Of a DNA stretch of 30,391 nt, positions 1 through 9,718 are shown one piece after another; position 1 is the first letter of the stretch; each line of letters opens with the position of its first letter. The stretch comes from Hirudo medicinalis (Eukaryota > Annelida > Clitellata > Hirudinida > Hirudinidae): contig MPNW01000962.1 in NCBI GenBank assembly GCA_011800805.1, forward strand, positions 10,252 through 40,642, in the 5' to 3' direction. A model generated the notes under the pieces. The model had not been told where the DNA came from and did no database searches. It saw only the letters and a list, made by a program, of their open reading frames with translations. A program made the position numbers and the translations under genes.

Positions 1-310
1 ATAATCAATATTTGTTATCAAAATACTCAAAAGCATGTCATCGCTTCATCCAGGTAATGTAGCAGATGCTAACCGATCATTAGCAATATCATCGCCACAA
101 ATCATCATCATCATCACCACCACCATCGTCATCATCACAAAAAGATCCTAAAAGTCATCCAAAGAATCCAACCAACCATATTCACAGGTATGATGTTGCT
201 TGAAATTCCATTGAGAAGTCTTTCAGCCTTGTTGGTTTGGATATCTGAGGATTAAGTTTGGAGTTGAGCATAACCATAATAAAAAACAACTTGTTGTCAC
301 ACAAACAAAC
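1..310. other. Non-coding; probable intron of the SHB-like gene
   Basis: No convincing exon on either strand. On the minus strand this follows the donor site of the second SHB-like coding exon, so it is most simply the next intron of that gene, with the SH2-encoding exons beyond the left edge. It holds a short ATC/ACC microsatellite at about 98-140. Confidence 0.5.
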
Positions 311-982
311 CCTTGAGCACTTTGTTGACTTCATCATAGGGGATTGAATAGTCATCATCCACCAGGAGTGAACTCGTCTCTGCCAAATCCAGAGGGTCGC
401 AATACTCGTCCGCGATCATGGGCTGGAATCGACGGTCGGTCGAGGAAAAATCAGTCACAACAGCTATAATTCGTTGAAATATATATCGTAACGATTAGTG
501 AACTTCACCATGATTGCCGAATCCGAAGAACTCGTTCCCTCGGGGCTCTCCAGGGGGTCCAAGATGGATCCAACGTTAGAGCTGCTCGATGGACTTATGA
601 AACCATCACATTTGCCCTTTGAAGCTCTACTGGAAGAGGAGCTGCCTTTTTGAAGAGATTGATACTGGTGTTTCTCATTTTGGTGCTGCTTGCTTCCATC
701 GAGATTCAACTTCAGAGACCTCGTATCGTACTCTGATCGAGTGGAGGTAATGGTACAGGTCGAAACCGGCGCGCCGGAGTTGCTACCACCACTGTTTCCG
801 ATGGCGGCAACGTTTCCAGAAGTTAAACAAACATTCGACTGATAGCGGCTAGGGCTCTTTGGCATCAATTCATGGACGCTGTTAGATTTTTGGGTAGAAT
901 TATTAGAATCCGATCTGCCAGACGATATCTGATGGCCAGACTTTTTGACACCCCAGCCAAAGTGCTTCAAGAGCTTGGCCAT
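311..982 (-). CDS. SHB: SHB-family SH2-domain adaptor, N-terminal part (two exons, 3' part off the window)
   Basis: Exon 1 runs 982 to 509 (158 codons, from MAKLLKHFGWG) and exon 2 runs 422 to 311, joined in phase 0 by a GTGAAG donor and an ATTCCAG acceptor; exon 2 ends in phase 1 before GTTTGT. SHB and SHD proteins begin MAK-W-L with a short hydrophobic/basic stretch, then a long Ser-rich linker, then paired acidic tyrosine motifs before the SH2 domain. The same order is seen here: MAKLLKHF, a Ser/Asn/Gly-rich linker, then DEYCDPLD and DDYSIPYD about 15 residues apart. These are likely phosphotyrosine docking sites (the second is a YxxP). The SH2 domain is not in the window. An in-frame ATG at 1057 exists, but the 982 start matches the family N-terminus. 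Function inferred from family: linking receptor tyrosine kinases to downstream effectors at the membrane. Which paralogue it is cannot be told. Confidence 0.62.
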
Positions 983-1690
983 TTTACATTTTTTTGGAGC
1001 TATCGGCTTATCGGTTAATTGAATTTTTAATATATTTACCCTCTCAAAACGTGACAAAGGTTCAGATACAAGGAATCAAACTTCTAGAGAGGAGAGCAGA
1101 AACAGCAAACAGCTCAGCCTTCACCACTGCCATTCATTCATTCGCTTCTCAAGTCTCTATTTAGCTTCTTTATTCATCACTTTTAGCGTGAGAGATAAAG
1201 TTTGATTTTTTATAATTACAAAAATATTAATTTCATAGTTTATTATAAAACTTATTGTTTATAGATATTCATAAATGTTTACTAATAAAATATGTTATAT
1301 TGTATATCGTTATTTAAAAAATAACTCAAATACAATTGTACGTTTTTCCAAGTAAAATTTAAATATTCAAAAAAGTAATAAATTAATAACAGGTGATTTT
1401 TAACCTTGTTTAATCATTCTATGTAAATAAAAACAATTGATAAAATAACCGGTGCGGCGGTTTCTGTTGAACTACGGATTGACATACTATTAGAATGTAT
1501 ATATTGCTTTAAAATTGTAATTTTGAATTACCCTAAGATTTTGATTCAAATACTGAATAAAATTAAATACTTCGGCATTTTGAAGCGAATTTCGTGAGAT
1601 CCGACCGAAACTTTTGAAAACTAATTTTTCACATTTCACTCTCACAGCCTTCATTAAACTCGAGTTGTAGATTTAAACACAACCTATGCT
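983..1690. promoter_or_regulatory. Divergent intergenic region between the SHB-like gene and PEX11G
   Basis: About 700 bp between two divergently oriented start codons. It must contain the 5' UTRs and promoters of both genes unless upstream non-coding exons lie elsewhere. It is AT-rich from about 1200 to 1560, with no TATA box I would commit to. No coding potential seen. Confidence 0.5.
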
Positions 1691-4600
1691 ATGGAGACTT
1701 ACGTATCTCTACTGCAGACTTTTTCCGGAAGGGATAAAGTTATGAGGGCGACAGGTTATGGGGCTGTCCTTCTAAGCGGCGTTTTCCATGCAAACTCATC
1801 GACCAGACTTTTAACGCTTGCCAAGCAAATCAGTTCCGCAAGAATAATATTGCGCCTGTTCGAAGACATTCCGGCACTGAAATCCACCTTGAAATGGGGA
1901 TGTGAGGTATGAATTTGTAGTTCTTCATAGTTCAATTGTTAACGTCAGGTGATAAAATTGAGAGTGAATTCTCTTGGCGATTTGTTAATAAATGATTTTT
2001 AAAAAATGAGAAATACTATTTTCATCATTATAATCTTCTTCAGAAATGTTCAAAACATTGTTAAATGTCATGCAGAAGAAATATTAATTTACACAGTGTG
2101 TAATTTAAGTGTGTAATTACACACTTTTATACTTAAATTTATTGGTAAATTTTCCTGAGGATATTCATCAACAATCAGTCAACTGAGGTGGATGATGACA
2201 AAGAATTTTTTAGTGAGAAACTGATGTGTTTTGGCACAAAAATGATTGGTTTCAATTTGAATAGCCCAACAAAGTCACAAAAAACATTAGTTTAAACAAT
2301 TTTTGAGGAGCTCTCAGAGTTTCACAATGAAGTTTTTTAAGCTGATAGAATGGACTTTGACGTTGATGTCGAAAGAAAGCTTGAAGCGAACTTACTGATA
2401 ACAAGTATCAGAAGCATTCTTCATTTAAAGGATGAGATAAACAAGAAATCACTATGGTCTTTTGTGTTTGAAGTGAATCAAATTTTCTCACAAATCCTCA
2501 TAAAAATGTGAATCACACAAGAATTCGTGAGCATGCTCGAATGCACGAAATGAATCGAAGAGACGTGCGTTAAGTGTGGTTGAGTGCACAAAACAGCACC
2601 ACAAACTCACTGCCTGATGAACTTTGATTCTAAAATTTGGCTTTAATGCTTAAAATTATTGAAGACAACAATATTTCAATTTTGCATTTAAAAAAAAAAT
2701 CTATCCATTTGCAAAATAAACTCATACATTTTTGGGTTAGAAAAATGGTTAAACGCTTAAAGGCTGCGAGTCGTCAAAACACTTGCAACGTCAAAGTCGC
2801 GATCTTGTAATAAATCATGTCCTGCAACATTGGACTTTAGTCTGCTGCTTGTTGACGTGCATCTCTCGAAATATTTCCTTAACGGACAAAAGTAGAATTG
2901 CCGTTTCATCGAATGTTCATCAACGACGAACCGAGATCGGCAACGTGGACGACGAATCGACGAGCCGGTCGACAAGACCTCGACGCTTTTACGAACGTCC
3001 CGGCCTTTCTGCCGAGTTCCGTGCCTCGTCGATTTGTCGCCGGCAAACAAAGCGCGAGGTCTTTGTTCGGAGCCGAATAAATGCAATCGATCAGCGATAT
3101 TTGTGCTCCTCTCATCTTCGAGGGGGTGTTTTTCCAGGTGCTTTGTTCCTGGAGAACTTCCCGCGACGCTCCGGCCGACGACTCGACGCTTTGTTGGTCT
3201 CTAAAAATAACCCAGAGTTGAACTTCATTTATGTTGATTAAGTGATATTTGCTTTAGGAACCACCTGGAAGAGAAATCGTTCGGGCGTTGTCGACCTCAA
3301 TCCTCGAGAGTCACTCGAGTTCGTTTCGTGAGCCCCACGAAAGGACAAATATCGAGTGCGATAGACTTTTGGTCGTTTCGTCGAGTCCCTTCCCATTTTG
3401 CGCGTACTATTTTCGAATCGATCGATTCGGAAGTTTCATAAAAAAATGTCTCCGTTGAATTTTCGCAATTTCTTTTCACCTCTTTGAAATTGAATTTATA
3501 AGAAGTGTTTTTTCCACATATTATATATTATTTTTTTTTATTTAAGAGTTGAAATGATATTTTCTCCATCGAATTAAGCATCTCTCGATGATGTTTATTG
3601 AGGCAAAAAACATAGTTTAAACATTTTTTATGGACGTGTTTTCAAGGAGTTGGATCTCACGAGTCGTGTTTGCACCATCGTCTCGAACGTGGCCATGCAA
3701 ATGTTTTACGTCTCGGAACACCTCGCATGGGCGGGGGATGCCGGGGTGGTGGCCCTCAAGAAAACGAAGTCCTGGTGGACGACGAGCGTCATATGCTGGA
3801 TCGTCTCGCTATTCTCTAATTTGGTCAAGTTGGTCGTGCAAGATTGTTATTATTATTATTACGATTATATTATTATTTTGGAAATGATGATGAAATGATT
3901 TAAAATTGTATTAATGTTTAGGAAATACTTATTTTATTTTGCAATATTAATTAATATATTTATTTTATATATCTGCAAAATCATCCTCATTCTGACCTGA
4001 ATCTGCCTCCAGAATCATACATCATCATCAGCTCATTCCACAAATCTAACATCGCAATGCTTCTGTTGATGTTGTCGACATGTCGTCCAATCGGTCAAAG
4101 AATAATAACAAGTTATTATTATTAACTCATTGTTGTTGTTCATCGTCAGGAGTTTTAGGAAGTTCCAACTATTGAGAGGCAAAAGACTCTTGCTCCTCAG
4201 ACAGCACGAGATATCTCTGCTCGAGGGCCGGTGAGTGAATCGCTTCGACCAAATATTTTATTCCGACGATTCTGATTTCCGAATCCTTCGAGGTCGTCTC
4301 CGAACGGAAAGGATGGACTGAAAACTTGCGAAGAACTGATGAGGACGGAAGTTCTGAACTTCGTCAAGAATTTCTTCGACATCGTAATTGCCGTCTCCAC
4401 GCTGCCTTGGAAAGTTAAGCTGCCGATCGTTCGACTATTTTATTCGCCGAGTTGTTTTTATGCCACTGTTGTTGTTGGTGTTGTTGTTGTTGTTGTTGTT
4501 GTTGTTGTCGTCGATTTTCTCTGTGCAATGGTGCAAACGACACCTGTACTGTGACTTGTTCGAGACCCATGTCGTGCCACCACAAGCCCAGGTGCTTAGG

Positions 4601-4948
4601 GCACCACACAAATGTACTTATCATTATTACTATTATAAATGTACTTATCGTTATTACTATTATCACAATAAGATAACAATAATAGTAATAATTGATGATG
4701 ATAATTGTTTTTATTATTATTATTTTTATTATTATTATTATTATTATTAGTAGTAGTAGTAGTATTTTAAAAATACGAATTAATCATTCCATTTTAATTA
4801 GTCATTGGTTTCATCCGATCTCATTGCTACAGGCTTCCTTTGGGCTGGCAAGAGCACGCCGAACAGAAACGCCTTAATGGGCCTGGTGTCCTCTGTTGCT
4901 TCCATCTTGGTCGTGTTGCGGGGGAGGAGGGAGGTTAAAAAGGATTGA
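1691..4948 (+). CDS. PEX11G: Peroxisomal membrane protein 11 gamma (PEX11C/G), complete, five exons
   Basis: Exons 1691-1906, 3647 to 3832 (or 3835), 4159-4230, 4312-4413 and 4802-4948, all joined in phase 0, give 240 or 241 residues; human PEX11G is 241. Conserved blocks: GRDKVMRATGYG and ARIILRLFEDIPAL in exon 1; VAMQMFYVSEHLAWAGDAG and KSWWTTSVICW in exon 2; EVLNFVKNFFDIVIAVSTLP in exon 4; GFLWAGKSTPN and LMGLVSSVASILVVL in exon 5. PEX11 proteins are integral to the peroxisome membrane and take part in membrane elongation and division. Weak points: the end of exon 2 (AAGTTG|gtcgtg or TTGGTC|gtgcaa) and the start of exon 5. A start at 4833 would align better with the human LPRGVLWAG block but breaks phase, so 4802 is preferred and adds about 10 residues there. 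The gene is divergent from the SHB-like gene and convergent with the GPCR. Confidence 0.9.
1907..3646 (+). other. Intron 1 of PEX11G with an internal GC-rich, TCGA-rich stretch
   Basis: A 1.74 kb intron between GTATGA and TTCAAG. The first 850 bases are AT-rich. From about 2760 to 3480 it becomes GC-richer and dense in CGA/TCGA words. Open frames there on both strands match nothing I recognise, and no family motif is visible. It may be a decayed repeat or an unrecognised regulatory block. Confidence 0.5.
4462..4510. repeat. (GTT)n microsatellite
   Basis: About sixteen GTT units, lightly interrupted, in the last intron of PEX11G. It creates spurious low-complexity open frames on both strands. 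Confidence 0.9.
4611..4664. repeat. 27-bp direct duplication
   Basis: The word AATGTACTTATC(A/G)TTATTACTATTAT occurs twice in tandem (starts 4611 and 4638), differing at one position, in the last intron of PEX11G. It is followed by ATT microsatellite sequence. Confidence 0.8.
4692..4765. repeat. (GAT), (ATT) and (AGT) compound microsatellite
   Basis: GAT units, then ATT units with small interruptions, then AGT units, in the last PEX11G intron, immediately before the final exon's acceptor. Confidence 0.85.
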
Positions 4949-5261
4949 AATTCACCGAGCAGTTGTCGAACCGATCGGACAAAGATGCCATGCTTTGTCT
5001 CTTGCCTAAAATAAAGTCGTCTGCTTCGTTACTTATTGCCTGGCCTAGAAGGCTTCGACAGAAAGCTTTAGAATCAATTTAGGCTCACTTTTAAAAGTAA
5101 TGTAAAAGCTTAGCCTCGCTTAGAAAGTGAGCTTGTTATAAATTTCAACGTTGCCGATTGACGAGTTATTAGTCATTCTTGATATCGCTTCTCACGACGA
5201 CAAAGACAGGTAGTTCTCGAATAACGACGACGACATAATAATAATAATAACACCCGCGAAG
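4949..5261. other. Convergent 3' intergenic region of PEX11G and the GPCR gene
   Basis: Only 313 bp separate the two stop codons, so this must hold both 3' UTRs. The PEX11G poly(A) signal is at 5010. A GAC/AAT microsatellite lies at 5223-5250, just downstream of the GPCR stop. Confidence 0.6.
5010..5015 (+). terminator. AATAAA poly(A) signal of PEX11G
   Basis: Canonical hexamer 62 bases after the PEX11G stop, which predicts a 3' UTR of about 80-90 bases. Confidence 0.6.
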
Positions 5262-8042
5262 TCAGTTGTTCGAGTCATTCCTCTTCCGACAAATGAGACT
5301 CCACAGCTGATCCTGGAACTTCCTACGGAAGAGGAAGTAGATGAAGAAGTTGAGAGCCGAATTGAGGACAATGAGCAGGTTGCTGATGTGGTAGAACCTC
5401 ATGTAGTTCGAGCAGGTGCTGCGAGCCTCTCTGTCGACGAGGTAGAATAATATCTGCGAATCGATCACAATTTCGGGTAAATTCGGTTGAAATGTCTTCC
5501 GTAATAAATAGTTAATTTGCCTTAAATTATCATCAAAAGATACTGGTAAAATAATCTCTAAAATACAGCACCTGGTTGGTGGCTGCTGGAGTTTCACAGA
5601 CTATAAAGGCGAGGATGATGATTATCATAACCATCGTTACGTTGCGCTCGTCTGCGTTAGCGGGGTTCTTCCCGGTGCCAGATTTCAAAAGAATGACGGG
5701 AGTTTGAGTTGCGTCATTGAGAGTTGAGTTCTTCGCCTCAGTTCCTTCTGACACTTTGTCAGGGGCAGTGCCTCTGCGCCAGGAGCTCTCGGGAGTGGCT
5801 CTTGATGCTGGCAGTTCCATAATTGCGGGGTTCGAGACAGCACGGTAAGTCGGCGTCGGGGGAAAACAAGAATTGAGGGGTACATTGGACGACGAAGGTT
5901 CTCCCAGTCTCCCGCCGGAGTTCTCACACGATTTGGAGATGATGTTGGCAGAAGAATTTTGAACCGACGGGCTCGCTGACACCCCAAACTGAGATGGTCT
6001 GAACTTTTCAGCCGACCTTAACGTCGCCATAAGACGGACGTTGAAAAAGATCAAAACCGAGAGCGGCAGGAAGAATGCAACCAGACAGTAGGCGACGTTT
6101 TCGTAGAGGATGTTGTAGAGTGGGTATGTGACCAGTCCGTGGTTAACCGGTTGTAGCTGGTTGTCGCTCGAGTTTGTCCCATTGGTAGTCTTGGCTGGCC
6201 TGTAGTCGAACTCAAAGAAGCGAGGCATGTTGTACAGTACGAGACTTACTCCTAGAATAATCATCTGTAAAATAATAAATCATGGTTTACGTAGGGGGTC
6301 GTGGTTTGCTTTTGTGGGCATATTTGGACCTCCCTCGTCACAAATCCTTAACCTCTGACACCCCGGTGCGTCACGTGGCGTCAGTGATGGACGACCTCAC
6401 AGAAATGAACAGAAGAATGAGTTCCACGAGCGGTCCGCGATAATGGAATTTGACAGCTTTGACGTTCAATTTCGGAGAATGACAGTCGTAAAATGTTGAT
6501 TTTATCGAAGAATTGAAAACGAAGCCATTTATGGCATGAAATTTTGCTGCAGAAGAATTCAAGGATTGTATTCCGGATTCGGTCGCAAGCGGTGATCGTC
6601 TCCGAACTGACTTTTACGAACTGCGCGCCATTAAAAAGTCCGTTCCCGCAGCAAGTGCACCACCCAAAACTAATTCCACGAGTTCAGTCGACCGCGACGC
6701 TTTCCATTTTGTCCGCGCATTCTCAAATGAATCATAAAACACAAGCCTGGATGACCTGTCTCCTGACTTTTGATTTCGTACAGAGCCGGCTGGCCTGCAA
6801 CGGCTTGCAGACGGCTATGTACCGGTTGGCCGCAACCAGGACCATCATCCAAACTGTGCCGAGCTGTGCCAAGTAATTGACGGGCCAGAAGTATTTCTGA
6901 AGATAATAGAAGACCTTTTCGAATTCCTTTTCCCTGTAGGATAAACAAAACAAATATATTTGTATTTTGTTTTGTAACAAAACAATAAACAAAACAAATA
7001 TATTTGTATTTTGTTTTGTAACAAAACAATAAACAAAACAAATATATTTGTATTTTGTTTTGTTTTGCTTTGTTTTTTGTTTATGTTTTTCCCGAACGGT
7101 TAAAATGATTTGACCTTCCGCTCCAGTTTACATAATGAATTAACAAGTAAGAGGATATCCTAATAAAAAGATATTTCCAATCGCCTGCCACCTGCCGAAG
7201 TAAATGGCAACAGCCGAGTAAATCTGAACCAGAGCCGACGTCGCCAAGTACACGTTGTCTGTGATTGCCAGAGATTTGAGAAGATACGAGGACACCGATC
7301 GACCTTGAATTTTCCTCTTGCCTCTCCAAACGTTGCCTTGGTGGGGCTTGTTCGTGGTTCGTCTCATGATGGCCGTTGTGATGATGGACTTGATGCAGAC
7401 GGTCTTCGGTGATGGTATGCTCACCAGAGAGGCTGAAGTGACGCAGGAGTTGTTTGATCTTTTCTGGAAGCTCCCCTCGAATGCCCTCCTTCTCTTCCTA
7501 AAGCAACAGCAACAACTACTGCAACTGGATGATTGCTGTTCTACGACATCGCGACTCTCGCTACCGCTGGGGTCCATCGATCGTTGGTCACCGAGTTTCG
7601 GCCTGAAGTTGTACTTCCTCAGGCGGATTGGAGGATCAGCGTGGAGGACGGCGAACGACAGCGAATTCCCGAGGATTCCGACGCCGCAGACGATGCCGAA
7701 GAGCGGTCCGTAGATGATGATGAAGAAGAGATGAGAGTGACATGGTTCTTTGTCGTCCGTCAGGTCGTCGTGGTCGAGTGACGAATGGTTGCTAAGATTT
7801 CCAGAGGGGTTCATCGGAAAGAAATCATCATTATCATAATCGCCGGTGATGGAAATCTCGTTCGGCGCGCTAATTGGACTCTCACATCCCATGAGCGTCG
7901 TGGTTATCTTCTGAGGCGCTATGGACTTGGCGGCGCTTCGTGCGACTTCGACGCGACCAATCAAGATGGAGGTTAAGAGGAGGTTTGCCAGGAACATCGG
8001 AAGAAATGAGCAGGGACAGGACTGGTTTCTGGGGAGCAACAC
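5262..8042 (-). CDS. Rhodopsin-class peptide GPCR, FMRFamide-receptor-like, complete, four exons
   Basis: Exons 8042-7192, 6933-6756, 6264-5572 and 5453-5262 join in phases 2, 0 and 0 to give 637 residues. A hydrophobic N-terminus (about 13-28) may be a signal peptide, followed by an acidic ectodomain with NxS/T sites. TM1 is about 106-134 (GILGNSLSFAVL), TM2 about 251-281 with LAITD, TM3 in exon 2 ending ANRYIAVCKP, TM4 with YNMPRFFEF, TM5 with FLPLSVLIFFNVRLM, TM6 with AFIVCETPAATNQ, TM7 with NLLIVLNSALNFFIYFLF. The NMPRFFE and CETPAATNQ blocks resemble the FMRFamide-receptor-like family, so the ligand is probably a neuropeptide (inference). Oddities: an approximately 115-residue ICL1, no Cys at 3.25 or in ECL2, NRY instead of D/ERY, and NSALNFFIY instead of NPxxY. 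ICL3 is long and Ser/Pro-rich. The ATG at 8042 is the first in frame before the hydrophobic segment. Confidence 0.9.
6941..7076. repeat. Tandem repeat, 44-bp unit, about three copies, internally palindromic
   Basis: The word ATAAACAAAACAAATATATT starts at 6941, 6985 and 7029, giving an exact 44-bp period. Each unit contains ACAAATATATTTGT flanked by AAAAC and GTTTT, an inverted repeat that could form a hairpin. It fills most of intron 1 of the GPCR, close to the exon 2 acceptor. Confidence 0.92.
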
Positions 8043-8500
8043 CGATCAGCATCAATCAACCTCAATTGAGAAAATTGTTGCATTTGTTGCTCCAGCATTT
8101 TTATTTTTTTTTCTACATCACCGACGGCTTGTCAATTTAGAGCATTGAATACGTCATGCCAACATTATATTATATTATATTACATAATTATTCATTACTT
8201 CAACTTATTTATGTAGCGCCATGTCCAGAGGCGCTCAACCGTTTATATAGCGCTTGTTCTCGATGGCACTGCTGGCGATGCAAGCTGAGATGCTCAGCGA
8301 CACAGAGCGATTGACGCGTTGTCGTCGTCCGCCTCGAGACCGAGCTTGTCCGTGTCAAGGAGTCTTAGAGTTTCTTCGTACAAATTTATTTTGATATGAA
8401 AACCAAAGCACGCTTATCCTCTACAACAATACTTCGCGGATATCGTGTTGATGGGAATTCGATGATGTCCAAATGAGGCGAGCCAGTGCCATCTGTCGGT
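8043..8500. other. Upstream region of the GPCR; repeat-derived sequence
   Basis: No exon recognised. It should contain the GPCR promoter and 5' UTR. The 8160-8255 interval looks repeat-derived: an ATATT-rich end followed, on the minus strand, by the words GCGCTATATAAA and GCGCTACATAAAT. Confidence 0.4.
8162..8255 (-). repeat. Probable dispersed-repeat tail carrying GCGCTATATAAA and GCGCTACATAAAT
   Basis: On the minus strand two related words lie 33 bases apart (8242-8253 and about 8206-8220), followed by an AT-rich tail of ATAAT-like units. The 12-mer GCGCTATATAAA recurs on the plus strand at 9977-9988. Sharing a non-simple 12-mer and its context suggests two copies of one interspersed element; the family is not known to me. 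Confidence 0.4.
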
Positions 8501-8507
8501 GACGCGT

Positions 8508-8537
8508 GAAAAAAAAAAACCAAAAAAAAAAAAAAAT
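8508..8537. repeat. Poly(A) tract
   Basis: Two runs of A separated by CC, followed by TTATT. It may be the A-tail of an old retroposon, but no target-site duplication was verified. Confidence 0.6.
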
Positions 8538-8647
8538 TATTTCTGACGTTCCTGCTCCTAAGTCATGACATACTCGTCCGGAGACAGAGGAGTGTGGATC
8601 ATCTGTGACAACCTCCGTCACAAATTATTCTCAGCTAACTTTGCAGC

Positions 8648-8672
8648 AACAACGACGACGACGGCGATGATA

Positions 8673-8703
<31 letters not shown>

Positions 8704-8750
8704 CGATGACGACGATGATGACGATGATGGCAATGGTGATGCTGATGATT
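8648..8750. repeat. (GAC)/(GAT)n microsatellite
   Basis: Interleaved ACG, GAT and GAC trinucleotides over roughly 100 bases, with a long uninterrupted ATG run near 8670-8702. Confidence 0.9.
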
Positions 8751-8979
8751 ACTAAACTGCAAGAACATTTATCACAGATCTACATCTGTCATCATTTCCT
8801 GATACTTGACAAATGTCATTGCGCTACATAAATGACATCGACGCCGTCAATGTAATATTGTCTCCCTTCGTCTCCACTCACGAATCCGCTTCGACCCGAA
8901 CAAGTGCGAGCTTAATTCCCACAACCAAAGGGTTTCAACCTTCTGATCTTGGATTAAGCAGCCGTCCAATCAGCTTCGA

Positions 8980-9017
8980 GACTGCCCCCCTGCGGAGGTA
9001 GGGGGTAAGCCCCAGTC
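8980..9017. other. GC-rich hairpin candidate
   Basis: GACTG at 8980 and CAGTC at 9013 flank CCCCC and GGGGG arms, so the stretch can fold as a stem of about 5+5 pairs with an asymmetric bulge (TAAGCCC). It sits in otherwise unremarkable DNA between microsatellites. Confidence 0.45.
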
Positions 9018-9068
9018 GTTCTAGGGTCAATGAGGTCGAAGTTTTAAGTCAAAAAGGCTTGTGGTAAT

Positions 9069-9235
9069 GAATGGATGGATGGATGATGGATGGTTGGTTG
9101 GTTGGGTGGATGGATGGATGGATAGTTGGTTGGGTGGATGGATGGATGGTTGGTTGGATGGATGGATGGATGGATGGATGGATGGATGGATGGATGGATG
9201 GATGGATGGATTGTTAGATGGATGGATGGATGATT
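9069..9235. repeat. (GGAT)n tetranucleotide microsatellite
   Basis: TGGA/GGAT units with TTGG-containing variants in the first half and an almost perfect run from about 9150. It ends at the ambiguous base N at 9237. Confidence 0.95.
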
Positions 9236-9237
9236 GN

Positions 9238-9241
9238 AATG

Positions 9242-9323
<82 letters not shown>

Positions 9324-9503
9324 TAATAACAACAACAACAATAATAAAAATAACAGTAATAATAATAACGATAACGATGACGACGACGACGATGATGATG
9401 ATGATGATGATGATAACAATAACAACAACAATAATAATAATGACAACATTAACAATATCGTCATCGTCATCACCACCCTCGTCGTCGTCGTCGTCGTCAT
9501 TTT
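9238..9503. repeat. (AAT)n with AAC, GAC and GTC sub-blocks, compound microsatellite
   Basis: About 25 AAT units, then AAC, then GAC/GAT, then AAT/AAC again, then TCA/TCG blocks. The open frames spanning it are repeat artefacts (poly-N, poly-I, poly-D) and not genes. Confidence 0.95.
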
Positions 9504-9718
9504 CCGGTGCAATTCTGGAGTTAATTGCGTCACAATTCCAATGGTCTCCGAGGACGATTTCCTTGAAAAGCACAAAATTAACGCTTCAATCAACGCTTCG
9601 ACGACATAAATTCTTTCGGCGGAAGAAACACGAATTTGGAGGGAAAAAAAAAAGAAAATAAAGAAGAGAATAATCGTTCATTTAAAAAACAATAATAGTT
9701 TAGTAATACAATCATGTG

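Noticed and set aside
60..180. Regularly spaced CATCA repeats resembling a repeat array
   Set aside because: An interrupted ATC microsatellite; there are no unique spacers and the genome is eukaryotic, so a CRISPR array is excluded.
2352..2515. Short open frame in PEX11G intron 1 (MDFDVDVERKLEANL...)
   Set aside because: About 53 codons, AT-rich, with no splice partners and no recognisable motif; probably chance.
7318..7713. 131-codon plus-strand open frame
   Set aside because: Antisense to the first GPCR exon, where the TM1-TM2 reading is convincing.
9061..9661. Long poly-Asn, poly-Ile, poly-Leu and IHPS-repeat open frames on both strands
   Set aside because: They are translations of the GGAT and AAT microsatellites and cross an ambiguous base; no non-repetitive coding sequence is present.
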